Shown here: piece after piece, positions 25,723 through 33,725 of the stretch
Layout of the letters: each line of letters opens with the position of its first letter
Position numbering within the stretch: the first letter of the stretch is position 1
From: Prevotella sp.
GTDB lineage: Bacteria; Bacteroidota; Bacteroidia; Bacteroidales; Bacteroidaceae
DNA: 51,479 bases
Assembly (NCBI GenBank): GCA_016285075.1
Contig: JAEEQB010000030.1
Coordinates: forward strand, 1-51,479
Reading direction: 5' to 3'
The notes under the pieces: generated by a model
Databases searched by the model: none
Told to the model about the DNA's origin: nothing
Seen by the model: only the letters and a program-made list of their open reading frames with translations
Translations under genes and position numbers: made by a program

Positions 25723-26958
25723 ATGAGACATTCCTTCCTTATAATTTTTGTAGCTTTAGGGCTGTCGCTACCGGTGGCAGCCCGAAGCTTTATTAATAGC
25801 CCCCACATCAAGACCCTGCAAGTAGTGGTGAACGATGACTGGCTCTCGCCCCCGGTTATGCAGCTGGGCAGCAGTGATGTTTTGAACGTGGGTTTCGATG
25901 TTCTGTCGCACAACTATCACCGCTATGTGTGTCATGTGGAGCATTGCGAGGCAGACTGGACAACATCGGACGAAATATTTGAGAGCGACTGGCTGGAAGG
26001 ATTCAACGACAACCCCATTGAGGACTACGTCAATTCTATCAATACGACAGTCCTGTATACGCACTACCGGCTTCAGATTCCCAACGAACGATGCAGGTTG
26101 AAGATGAGTGGCAACTACAGGCTGCGAATACTTGACGAGGATGAGGACGGAGAAGAGGTGCTGGTAGTTGAATTCAGAGTGGCGGAGTCCCAGATGAACG
26201 TTGGTCTAGGGGCAACGACCAATACCGACGTTGACCATAATTTGAGCCATCAGCAGGTAAACATGACTGTGAGATACAACGGGCTGGTGGTTACCAATCC
26301 TGATGAGCAGATATGGACGGTTGTGATGCAGAACGGTCGTGAGGACAACTGGAGGCAGAATGTGCGCCCTACCTTCATACAGCCGGGACAGCTGCGGTGG
26401 GAGCATTGCCGTGAACTGATTTTTGATGCCGGCAACGAGTACCATAAGTTCGAGATGCTCGATATGAGTCATCCCACCATGGGCGTTGGGCATATACATT
26501 GGGACGGAAGCAACTATCATGTTTATCCCTTCTTGAACGAGCCACGCCGTAACTATCTTTACGATGAGGATGCCGATGGTGCCTTCTATATCCGCAACAG
26601 TGACAATATAGAGAACGACAATACCTGCGACTATGCCTATGTGCACTACAAACTGAGAAACGTGGCGCGCCAGCCGTATGGAGTCTATGTAAACGGGCAA
26701 TGGACACTGGAGGCTGACGAGAACTATCTCATGGACTATGATGAGACTGACCGTAGCTATAATGCCATCGTGCTGCAGAAGCAAGGTTATTACTCGTATC
26801 AATATATATTGAAGGACGAAGAGGGAAGGGGAGGCATTGTTCCAGAGGAAGGATCGTTCTTTGAGACGGAGAATCGGTATCAAGCACTGGTCTATTATAA
26901 AGGTACAGGGGAGAGAACGTGGCGGCTTGTGGGTTATCAGCAGATAGTCCTCAAATAG
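25723..26958 (+). CDS. Type IX secretion system plug protein family (DUF5103)
   Basis: 411 residues with a signal peptide (MRHSFLIIFVALGLSLPVAA-RSF). The family start 'INSPHIKTLQVVVNDDWLSP', followed by 'YRYVCHVEHC'-like and 'YTHYRLQIPNER' blocks, identifies DUF5103, the protein described as plugging the SprA translocon of the type IX secretion system in Bacteroidetes. The remaining beta-rich part ends 'YYKGTGERTWRLVGYQQIVLK'. It closes the four-gene run. No other T9SS gene is in the window. The stop is followed within 2 bp by a 25-bp tandem repeat. Confidence 0.8.
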   Translation: MRHSFLIIFVALGLSLPVAARSFINSPHIKTLQVVVNDDWLSPPVMQLGSSDVLNVGFDVLSHNYHRYVCHVEHCEADWTTSDEIFESDWLEGFNDNPIEDYVNSINTTVLYTHYRLQIPNERCRLKMSGNYRLRILDEDEDGEEVLVVEFRVAESQMNVGLGATTNTDVDHNLSHQQVNMTVRYNGLVVTNPDEQIWTVVMQNGREDNWRQNVRPTFIQPGQLRWEHCRELIFDAGNEYHKFEMLDMSHPTMGVGHIHWDGSNYHVYPFLNEPRRNYLYDEDADGAFYIRNSDNIENDNTCDYAYVHYKLRNVARQPYGVYVNGQWTLEADENYLMDYDETDRSYNAIVLQKQGYYSYQYILKDEEGRGGIVPEEGSFFETENRYQALVYYKGTGERTWRLVGYQQIVLK

Positions 26959-26959
26959 T

Positions 26960-27107
26960 GCCGTTTCTTCATTCAGCCTTCAATGCCTTTATTCGATCAG
27001 CATTCTGTGCCGATTTTTCAATCAGCATTCAATGCCTTTATTCAATCAGCATTCTGTGCTGCTTTTTCAATCAGCATTTGGTGCCGATTTTTCAATCAGC
27101 ATTTGGT
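26960..27107. repeat. 24/25-bp tandem repeat array between convergent genes
   Basis: Six consecutive units of 25, 24, 25, 24, 25 and 25 bp (starts 26960, 26985, 27009, 27034, 27058, 27083), consensus GCCGATTTTTCAATCAGCAT followed by TYDRT. Units 2 and 4 share CTTTATTC and TCTGT while 1 and 3 share TCAAT, so the array shows a higher-order two-unit period. It starts 2 bp after the plug gene stop and ends 35 bp before the regulator stop on the other strand. Confidence 0.85.
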
Positions 27108-27141
27108 GTCGTTTCTGTCTTTACTGTCAAGGGGAGTGATT

Positions 27142-29601
27142 TCAGTGCAGGCTTTTCCTGTATTGTTCTGGTGTTTGTTTATACTGGTGATAGAAGCTGG
27201 CTATGAAGTAGTTGGGAGACATGAAATGACAGTGAGACGCTATTTCTTCTATTGACTTGTCCGACTCTTTTAGCATTTCTGCTGCTTTTTGGATCATCAG
27301 TGTACGTGCCAACGCACGTGGGCTTTTATAAATGTTGGATGATACCAGCTGATAGAGTTGTTGGATGTTCATTCCCGTCACATCGCAAAGGTTCTTCATT
27401 GAGAAGCTGTGGCCATTCTGTTTGCGGACGTAGGGCACAATGCTCATCATGGCTTTTATGAACTCGCCGGACAATTCCATCGGACGATTGAAGGACTCAC
27501 TGAATATCTCATCCTGGGTTTGTACGAACTCATCTTCCACAAATCCGTCACACCGTTCCACATAGGCCTTTATACGGCGTATCACATCACCTTCCTCGTT
27601 ACTGCGGAGAACCTTCAGCCGGGTGTTACGGTTATAGAGTATGAAGTTGATGATGGCTAACACACCCAACAGGATTCCCAGCAGGACAAACATGCCCGAA
27701 GTACGCCACCATGGTTCATTGATGTGGATAATCCATCTGTAAGGCTCTACTTCCCACTGGTCTGGGAAGAAAGAGGCTTGGAGTTCAACCTCGTAGGTGC
27801 CGGGCTTTAATGAAGTGAGGGGCAGGTGAAGCTGGCCTTTGTTGTCCACCTTTCCATCGCCGTTGAAATAAGAAATCACCCTCCATTCGTCAAACAGGCC
27901 CTTTACGCGTACCCTATAGAAGGTCTGAAGGGGACGGATATAATTCAAACCTGTGAAAGTCATGGAAATAGTGTTCTGATTGTAGTTGAGATTGAGCTCA
28001 TCAATACGTGTAACCGCTCTGTCAATAACAACGTTTCCTTCAACTTGCACTCCTGGCTTTACGAAGACTCCGTTGACAAGCAGGCTTGTCAGCTTGGGAT
28101 AGAGCTTGAAATACTTCTTGTTCCTAAGCATCAGGAAATTGTTGGGATTGAAGGTCAGCACGTGGTCTAATCCCTTCATGACGATTGTACCGTCTTCAAG
28201 CTTCATCACACAACCGTTGACAAAGGTTTCGTTGGGGACATTGTCCTGACTGGTATAGGTCATTACGTAGTGAACGGTGTCGGCATCGAGAATTATGCAG
28301 GAAACGCCACAGCTGGTACTTACCCAGACGTTATGCTGGTCATCCTCGATAATCGAGTGGATCACATTGTTCATCAGTCCCGTTCTCTGGTTGATTTCAA
28401 TAGGGGTGGACTGAGGTTGTTTGTACAGCTGAAGGCCAGTGGGTGTGCCTATCCATGTCCAATTACGGCTGTCGACGAACATGCAAGTAGCCTTCCTTCC
28501 ATTGTATTCGCTGATCAGCTTGTTGGTCTCAATGTTGGCCAACATGCCATCGTACTTGAGAGCAAGGGGATTATCCCAGGTAAGAGCCTTGAAAGGAACA
28601 TTGACGGCACGAGAGTAGAGCACACCACGTTTCTCAGTACCGAGCCACATACCTCCTTGACGGTCGAATTCAATATCGTTGATGTCGGTCAGTATCTCGC
28701 GGTTGTCGCTGAATGTTAGTTCGCGCACATGGGTTATTACTCCAGTCATTGTGTCATAGGTAAGATAACCATAGGCAGAGGCGATATAGAGAACCCTGTT
28801 GTGCAGAGCCATATTATTCAGGTGGAAGTCAGGCCGGAAGATGGTTTCCCACTCATGTGTATTCAGGTTGTAGTGCATCAGTATACCATCGTCCTTGCCG
28901 TTGCGAATGACATAGTATCCATTGCCGTCTTTCAACGTGACACAGGAACTGTTATAGCGTAAAGCATCGTCGCTGTTGTACATGGCTCCGCGATGGATCA
29001 CTTTGCCTGTTTCCAAGTCATACTCCATCACTTCTCCGTTGCCGTAGATAAGTAAGAGACGACGGTTGTCAACTACGTCAAGGTCTTGCAGATTTGCATC
29101 AGACAAGATGGGGAAACGCTTGTTGTAATGCTTGTTATACACATGTTCCTTTCCTACCAACCATACCAGTCCGTTTCTGTCAACAAACATGTCCATCACT
29201 CTTTCTGTCATACCCAGTGCCAGGAAAATGGAATCAATGTTATGGACAAAGCTTTCTGTCATCAGGTCTGCACAGTCCACGCCACTGCTGCTTTTAAGCC
29301 AAAGATGGTGATTGTTGTCAAAATAAGGATGGTAGTGACCATGATAATATGGCAGTTTGTAGGTGCTTTCCTGATCTATGTTGATATGTGCGAACTGTGT
29401 GCCGTCGTAGATGTTAATGTTGCCTAGCGTGGTGATGACCATGCGTCCTGTCTTTGTACAAACGATGGTCTGGGCACTATTGTCTGCCAAGCCGTTAGAA
29501 GCGTTGATCTCAACGAACGTTCTTTCGCTCGCTGCCTTCGACGGGAAAGCCACAGCTAATAACAGCAGTAGTATAATTGGCAGGTTATAGGTCAGTCTCA
29601 T
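27142..29601 (-). CDS. One-piece membrane sensor with AraC-type DNA-binding domain
   Basis: 819 residues from an ATG at 29601 (MRLTYNLPIILLLLLAVAFP-SKA, signal peptide); a TTG-initiated extension to 29649 runs towards tRNA-Pro and is rejected. The periplasmic part has repeated two-component-propeller motifs (e.g. DRNGLVWLVG, DRQGGMWLGT, DSRNWTWIGT, DDQHNVWVST), then a Y_Y_Y-like beta domain ending near 'WRTSG'. One transmembrane helix (MFVLLGILLGVLAIINFILY) leads to a cytoplasmic tail with a C-terminal AraC helix-turn-helix ('SIEEIASHCHFMSPNYFIAS'). No histidine kinase or receiver domain lies between, unlike hybrid two-component systems. The ligand is unknown; relatives often sense glycans. 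Confidence 0.85.
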   Translation of the reverse strand: MRLTYNLPIILLLLLAVAFPSKAASERTFVEINASNGLADNSAQTIVCTKTGRMVITTLGNINIYDGTQFAHINIDQESTYKLPYYHGHYHPYFDNNHHLWLKSSSGVDCADLMTESFVHNIDSIFLALGMTERVMDMFVDRNGLVWLVGKEHVYNKHYNKRFPILSDANLQDLDVVDNRRLLLIYGNGEVMEYDLETGKVIHRGAMYNSDDALRYNSSCVTLKDGNGYYVIRNGKDDGILMHYNLNTHEWETIFRPDFHLNNMALHNRVLYIASAYGYLTYDTMTGVITHVRELTFSDNREILTDINDIEFDRQGGMWLGTEKRGVLYSRAVNVPFKALTWDNPLALKYDGMLANIETNKLISEYNGRKATCMFVDSRNWTWIGTPTGLQLYKQPQSTPIEINQRTGLMNNVIHSIIEDDQHNVWVSTSCGVSCIILDADTVHYVMTYTSQDNVPNETFVNGCVMKLEDGTIVMKGLDHVLTFNPNNFLMLRNKKYFKLYPKLTSLLVNGVFVKPGVQVEGNVVIDRAVTRIDELNLNYNQNTISMTFTGLNYIRPLQTFYRVRVKGLFDEWRVISYFNGDGKVDNKGQLHLPLTSLKPGTYEVELQASFFPDQWEVEPYRWIIHINEPWWRTSGMFVLLGILLGVLAIINFILYNRNTRLKVLRSNEEGDVIRRIKAYVERCDGFVEDEFVQTQDEIFSESFNRPMELSGEFIKAMMSIVPYVRKQNGHSFSMKNLCDVTGMNIQQLYQLVSSNIYKSPRALARTLMIQKAAEMLKESDKSIEEIASHCHFMSPNYFIASFYHQYKQTPEQYRKSLH

Positions 29602-29664
29602 TCTTGCCTGTTTAAAGGATGAAGGGTCGCGTACCCCTTTGATACGCAACCCTTTCCAGAAAAG

Positions 29665-29737
29665 TCGAGGTGACAGGACTCGAACCTGCGACAGCCTGGT
29701 CCCAAACCAGGAACGCTACCAACTGCGCTACACCTCG
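29665..29737 (-). tRNA. tRNA-Pro (TGG)
   Basis: 73 nt. Acceptor CGAGGTG pairs with CACCTCG. The D-arm is GCGCAGTTGGTAGCGT, the anticodon stem-loop CCTGG-TTTGGGA-CCAGG has TGG at the centre, and the T-arm is CAGGTTCGAGTCCTG. Discriminator A, no encoded CCA. Confidence 0.93.
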
Positions 29738-29761
29738 ATTGTTTTTCTTCAAAGGTGGATG

Positions 29762-29793
29762 CAAAGATACACAAATTTTCGCATCCACACAAA
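29762..29793 (-). promoter_or_regulatory. tRNA-Pro promoter
   Basis: Minus-strand TTTG (29790-29793), a 20-bp gap, then TATCTTTG (29762-29769). It may also feed the regulator gene downstream of the tRNA. Confidence 0.65.
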
Positions 29794-29845
29794 TTTTTCT
29801 GCAATTATTTGATGCTTTGCATCAAAACAATTATCCTTTGGCCCT

Positions 29846-31036
29846 TTACGCCTTAATGATTCCCTGCTCGGTGAAGATTTTCTTCAGGGCTACTACTGAA
29901 CGGTCAACTTGTTCTTGCGTATGTGTCGCCATGAGTGCATAGCGCACCAGCGTGTCCTGTGGAGCACATGCAGGGGGAATGACAGGATTGATGAAAACAC
30001 CGGCCTTGAAAGCAAGGGCAGTCACCAGGAAGGTCTTTTCTACATCGCGTACGTAGAGAGGAATGATGGGGCTCTCCGTATCACCAATCTCGAAGCCTTC
30101 CTCGCGGAAACGCTTCAGAGCATAGTTGGTCACACGCCACAGGGCTTCAATGCGTTCAGGTTCCTTTTGGATGATATGTAGAGCCTCCATGGCTGCAGCG
30201 GTGGCTGCTGGAGTGTTCGATGCCGAGAAGATGTAGGTGCGGCATGTATGGCGTAACCAGTTGATGGTGTCGAAGTCGGAGGCAATGAAACCACCGATGC
30301 TTGCCAGCGATTTTGAGAACGTACCCATGATAAGGTCTATTTCGTCCGTCAGCCCAAAATGATCACAGACGCCACGACCCTGACGGCCGAAAACGCCGAT
30401 GCCATGTGCCTCATCAACCATGATGGAACAGTTGTACTTGTGCTTCAGTTCCACAATCTCTGGAAGCTTTGCCAAGTCTCCTTCCATAGAGAACACACCG
30501 TCTACGACAATCAGCTTGATGGCCTCCTCAGGCAGTTTCTGAAGCACACGCTCAAGGTCATCCATGTCGTTGTGCTTGTAATGTAACTGCTTGGCAAATG
30601 CCAGCCTACGGCCATCGACGATGCTGGCGTGGTCGCGATCGTCGCAGATGACATAATCATCCTTGCCGAGCAAGGCGGGAATCACTCCCTGATTGACGGA
30701 AAAGCCGGTGGAGAAACAAAGACAGTCATCCTTGCCGATGAATTGTGATATCTCTTTCTCTAACTGGACATGCAAATCCAGCGTACCATTCAGAAACCTG
30801 CTGCCTGCACAGCCAGAGCCGTATTTGTCGAGTGCGGCCTTAGCTGCATCTATGATGCGCTGGTCACCGGTTAATCCTGTATAGGCATTGGAGCCGAACA
30901 TCAGCACCTTATGACCGCCCATTTCTACTTCTGTTCCCTGTTTGCCTTCTATGGCACGAAAATAGGGATACACATCAGCGGCCATGAACTTCTGCGGCTC
31001 ACGATAGCTTTCAAATTTTTTTTGTAACTGTCCCAT
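29846..31036 (-). CDS. spt: Serine palmitoyltransferase (alpha-oxoamine synthase family)
   Basis: 396 residues, the length of the soluble bacterial SPT. It condenses serine with a fatty acyl-CoA or acyl-ACP to give 3-ketosphinganine, the first step of sphingolipid synthesis, PLP-dependent and cytoplasmic. Visible: 'YGSGCAGSRFLNGT', 'CFSTGFSVNQGVI', the His that stacks on PLP in 'DDRDHASIVDG', 'MVDEAHGIGVFGRQGRG', and the PLP lysine K242 in 'GTFSKSLASIGGF'. Other members of the family (KBL, BioF) are similar; the lipid-kinase neighbour and the taxonomic context favour SPT. It is transcribed away from the lipid kinase gene. Confidence 0.85.
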   Translation of the reverse strand: MGQLQKKFESYREPQKFMAADVYPYFRAIEGKQGTEVEMGGHKVLMFGSNAYTGLTGDQRIIDAAKAALDKYGSGCAGSRFLNGTLDLHVQLEKEISQFIGKDDCLCFSTGFSVNQGVIPALLGKDDYVICDDRDHASIVDGRRLAFAKQLHYKHNDMDDLERVLQKLPEEAIKLIVVDGVFSMEGDLAKLPEIVELKHKYNCSIMVDEAHGIGVFGRQGRGVCDHFGLTDEIDLIMGTFSKSLASIGGFIASDFDTINWLRHTCRTYIFSASNTPAATAAAMEALHIIQKEPERIEALWRVTNYALKRFREEGFEIGDTESPIIPLYVRDVEKTFLVTALAFKAGVFINPVIPPACAPQDTLVRYALMATHTQEQVDRSVVALKKIFTEQGIIKA

Positions 31037-31080
31037 TCCGTTATTAGTGGTATAGAGTCATTCTTTTTTCTAACAGGCTG

Positions 31081-31088
31081 CAAAGTTA
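31081..31088 (-). promoter_or_regulatory. -7 box of spt promoter
   Basis: Minus-strand TAACTTTG, about 45 nt before the spt ATG. No clean -33 TTTG at the ideal distance. Confidence 0.45.
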
Positions 31089-31183
31089 CACATTTTTTAT
31101 GAAACTGAGCACATTTTTCTTAATAAATGCACTATTTGAACAAATTTCTCTGAAAAAGATGCTTATTTTCCAGCAAAAAATTG

Positions 31184-31191
31184 TAATTTTG
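31184..31191 (+). promoter_or_regulatory. -7 box of the lipid kinase promoter
   Basis: TAATTTTG ends 5 nt before the ATG at 31197, so transcription should start at or next to the start codon. The -33 match is poor. Confidence 0.45.
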
Positions 31192-31196
31192 CACAA

Positions 31197-32249
31197 ATGA
31201 CAGAGGAAAAGAAGAAGATAACGTTTATCATCAATCCCATTTCTGGCACTCATGCCAAGGATGAAATACCTCGGATTGTGGATGCGGTACTCGATAAGAG
31301 CCGCTATGACTATCGTATTGTCTTCACTGAATATGCTGGTCATGCATCGGAAATAGCCCAAGAGGAAGCCCGGATAGGGACTGACATTGTAGTGGCTGTG
31401 GGAGGTGATGGTACTGTCAATGAAGTGGCACGTTCATTGGTTCATACGCCGACAGCATTGGCCATCGTTCCCTGTGGTTCAGGAAACGGTCTGGCACGGC
31501 ATCTCTGTTTGCCGCTTGATGTGAAGAAGGACCTGGCTATTATTAATGCAGGACAGATAGAATCGTTTGACTATGGGCTCATCAATGGGCTGCCTTTCTT
31601 CTGTACCTGTGGAATGGGCTTCGATGCATTTATCTCTTTGAAGTTTGCTGAAGCAGGGAAACGCGGACCCATCACTTATGTGGAGAATGTGCTGAAGGAA
31701 GGTCTGAAGTACAAGCCTGAAACCTATGATGTGGTAGACTCTACGGGCACTCAGAGATATAAGGCCTTCCTCATAGCTTGTGCGAATGCCTCGCAATATG
31801 GCAACAATGCCTATATAGCTCCAGGGGCAACAATGAAGGATGGCGAGATGGATGTTATTATCATGGAACCCTTCGATGCTCTCGATGCGCCTCAGATAGC
31901 TGCAGACCTATTCATGAAGACCCTGGGTAATAATTCCAAGATAAAGACTTTCCGCACCAAGAACCTTCATATACGGCGTTCTGGTCCTGGAGCCATTCAC
32001 TTCGATGGCGATCCCATCATGACAGGTGCCGATATCGATGTCAGCATAGAGCATCTGGGATTGCGTATCGTCACGAATCCTGAGGTAACAGAAGATCAGG
32101 CTCAACCCAATTTCCTGCTGAATGCCTTCAGCGACTTCTTTAATAATATAAATAATGTACGCGAAGATATTCAGGATGACCTCACCAAACGTAGCCGACG
32201 CATACAGGCAATCAATAAGCTGATGTTGCGCAAACTATCCAAACTTTAA
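31197..32249 (+). CDS. Diacylglycerol/sphingosine kinase-family lipid kinase
   Basis: 350 residues. The DAGK catalytic fold is clear: 'ITFIINPISGTHAKDEIPRI' at the start, the nucleotide loop 'VVAVGGDGTVNEVARSL' near residue 63 and 'LAIVPCGSGNGLARHL' near 91. The C-terminal lobe contains 'MKDGEMDVIIMEPF' and 'AIHFDGDPI'. It phosphorylates a lipid alcohol, probably at the inner membrane face. Being divergent from spt, it could phosphorylate a sphingoid base or ceramide rather than diacylglycerol; this is inference. The C-terminal tail (residues about 310-350) is charged and longer than the core. tRNA-Cys follows, with its promoter starting 19 bp after the stop. Confidence 0.87.
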   Translation: MTEEKKKITFIINPISGTHAKDEIPRIVDAVLDKSRYDYRIVFTEYAGHASEIAQEEARIGTDIVVAVGGDGTVNEVARSLVHTPTALAIVPCGSGNGLARHLCLPLDVKKDLAIINAGQIESFDYGLINGLPFFCTCGMGFDAFISLKFAEAGKRGPITYVENVLKEGLKYKPETYDVVDSTGTQRYKAFLIACANASQYGNNAYIAPGATMKDGEMDVIIMEPFDALDAPQIAADLFMKTLGNNSKIKTFRTKNLHIRRSGPGAIHFDGDPIMTGADIDVSIEHLGLRIVTNPEVTEDQAQPNFLLNAFSDFFNNINNVREDIQDDLTKRSRRIQAINKLMLRKLSKL

Positions 32250-32267
32250 GAAAAAAAGAGGAAAATA

Positions 32268-32299
32268 TTTGGTAGAGTCAGAAAAATGTATTACCTTTG
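32268..32299 (+). promoter_or_regulatory. Promoter of tRNA-Cys
   Basis: TTTG (32268-32271), a 20-bp gap, TACCTTTG (32292-32299), followed by CACCCGCATTC, much like the tRNA-Phe promoter. Confidence 0.7.
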
Positions 32300-32316
32300 C
32301 ACCCGCATTCATAAAA

Positions 32317-32388
32317 GGTGCCTTGGATGAGTGGCTTAGTCAACGGTCTGCAAAACCGTCTACGGCGGTTCGAATCCGCCAGGCACCT
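32317..32388 (+). tRNA. tRNA-Cys (GCA)
   Basis: 72 nt. Acceptor GGTGCCT pairs with AGGCACC; anticodon loop CTGCAAA with GCA; T-arm GGCGGTTCGAATCCGCC; discriminator T, as usual for tRNA-Cys. No encoded CCA. Confidence 0.94.
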
Positions 32389-32389
32389 C

Positions 32390-32428
32390 AAAAAGCCGGA
32401 AAACTCAATGTGGGTTTTCCGGCTTTTT
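32390..32428 (+). terminator. Strong intrinsic terminator after tRNA-Cys
   Basis: A perfect 15-bp stem: AAAAAGCCGGAAAAC (32390-32404) and GTTTTCCGGCTTTTT (32414-32428), 9-nt loop. Confidence 0.85.
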
Positions 32429-32441
32429 CTATGTGTTGCTG

Positions 32442-32639
32442 GATGTTTGTAGTAAAGCTATGTAAGTGGATTCCAGCTAACGGACGTTTTGTTTATAGAA
32501 CACCAAAGATGTTTGTGGTGGAACTATGTAAGCGGATTCCATCGTCGGTCAGCAGTTTGTATACCTCCATGTTGATGTTTGTGGTGGAACTATGTGAGTG
32601 GATTCCATCCTTGAGCTTTGAGTTCGAACTCCTGGTTGT
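32442..32639. repeat. 66-bp tandem repeat covering the thiL stop
   Basis: The segment GATGTTTGTGGTGGAACTAT plus about 16 further bp recurs at 32442, 32508 and 32574, exactly 66 bp apart each time; the rest of each unit has diverged. The rightmost unit contains the thiL stop codon (32590-32592) and the codons for its last residues (G-W-N-P-L-T). The other two are extra copies of that gene end lying downstream. Confidence 0.85.
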
Positions 32640-33696
32640 CGCGAGTAACAAGCAGCTGGCCGAATTTCTTGTCAGTGATATGACCAATGAGGTGTACATC
32701 GTCTATTTGCTCAATTTTCTCGTGGTCGCCAATGGGGATGGTGAACAGCAGTTCGTAGTCCTCGCCTCCGTTGAGGGCACAGGTGGTGACGTTCATGTTC
32801 AGTTCCTCAGCCATGACAGCTGTCTGATAGTCTATTGGGATGTTCTTCTCGAAGATCCGGCAACCTACGCCCGACTGTTTGCAGATGTGCATGAGCTCAG
32901 AGCTGAGACCGTCGCTGATATCCATCATGGCAGTAGGGTGGATGCCTGCTTCCTTTAATCTCTGTATGATGTCTCCCCTGGCTTCTGTTTGCAGCTGTCT
33001 CTGCAGCAGGTATTCCTTTCCTGCAAAGTCCGGCTGGAAAGAGTGGAGTGTCGAGAGCTGTGCATTGAGTGACTTCAGCCTGGAGTCGTTGCCTGCAGCC
33101 TTGGCTTCAGCTATTTTCTTCCTGAGGTCATCCACCTGCGCATAGTAGACCGATTTCTCGCGTTCCAACAATTGCAGCCCCATATAGGCAGCTCCTAAGT
33201 CGCCTGATACACAGATGAGGTCGGTGTCGCGGGCTCCATTCCTATAGACAATGTCTTCCTTCCTGGCTTCTCCAATGCAGGTGATGCTGATAGCCAGCCC
33301 TGTATAGGAACTGGTGGTGTCGCCTCCAACAATGTCTACGTTCCATTTGTTGCAGGCACGGCGGAGTCCGCTGTAGAACTGCTCCATGTCTTCCACCGTG
33401 AATCGTTTGCTGAGTGCAAGGGAGACGGTTATCTGGCGGGGAGTTCCGTTCATGGCGAACACATCGCTGATGTTGACCATGGCCGACTTGTAGCCTAAAT
33501 GTTCCAAGTCTATGTAAGTGAGGTCGAAATGTACACCTTCCATCAGCAGGTCTGTAGTGACGAGAACCTGGGTGTCTGGATAGGAGAGTACGGCGCAGTC
33601 GTCGCCTACGCCGTACTTCGTACTCTTGTTCTTTATTTCTATGTCTTTGGTAAGCCGGTATATCAAGCCGAACTCACCCAATTTCGCTATTTCCAT
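32590..33696 (-). CDS. thiL: Thiamine-monophosphate kinase
   Basis: 368 residues. ThiL phosphorylates thiamine monophosphate to the active diphosphate, in the cytoplasm. AIR-synthase-fold motifs: 'GVGDDCAVL' (about 29-37), 'TTDLLMEGVHFD', 'IVGGDTTSS', 'MMDISDGLSSE' and 'LNGGEDYELLFTI'. Compared with the usual layout there is a charged, helix-prone insertion at about residues 190-215 (VDDLRKKIAEAKAAGNDSRL and on), placed between 'LQLLEREKSVY' and 'FAGKEYLLQRQL'. Last gene of the sppA-lpxK-punA-thiL run, 29 bp after punA. Its 3' end is part of a 66-bp tandem repeat. Confidence 0.92.
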   Translation of the reverse strand: MEIAKLGEFGLIYRLTKDIEIKNKSTKYGVGDDCAVLSYPDTQVLVTTDLLMEGVHFDLTYIDLEHLGYKSAMVNISDVFAMNGTPRQITVSLALSKRFTVEDMEQFYSGLRRACNKWNVDIVGGDTTSSYTGLAISITCIGEARKEDIVYRNGARDTDLICVSGDLGAAYMGLQLLEREKSVYYAQVDDLRKKIAEAKAAGNDSRLKSLNAQLSTLHSFQPDFAGKEYLLQRQLQTEARGDIIQRLKEAGIHPTAMMDISDGLSSELMHICKQSGVGCRIFEKNIPIDYQTAVMAEELNMNVTTCALNGGEDYELLFTIPIGDHEKIEQIDDVHLIGHITDKKFGQLLVTRDNQEFELKAQGWNPLT

Positions 33697-33725
33697 TATT
33701 TTGTCTTGTCGCCAATCCCTTTGAT

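Noticed and set aside
26919..27206. Plus-strand frame across the 25-bp array
   Set aside because: It lies in the repeat array between two convergent genes; the peptide merely reflects the repeat.
32269..32958. Plus-strand frame with 22-residue repeats (M-F-V-V-E-L-C-x-W-I-P)
   Set aside because: It covers tRNA-Cys, its terminator and the thiL 3' end on the opposite strand; the peptide repeat is a by-product of the 66-bp DNA repeat.
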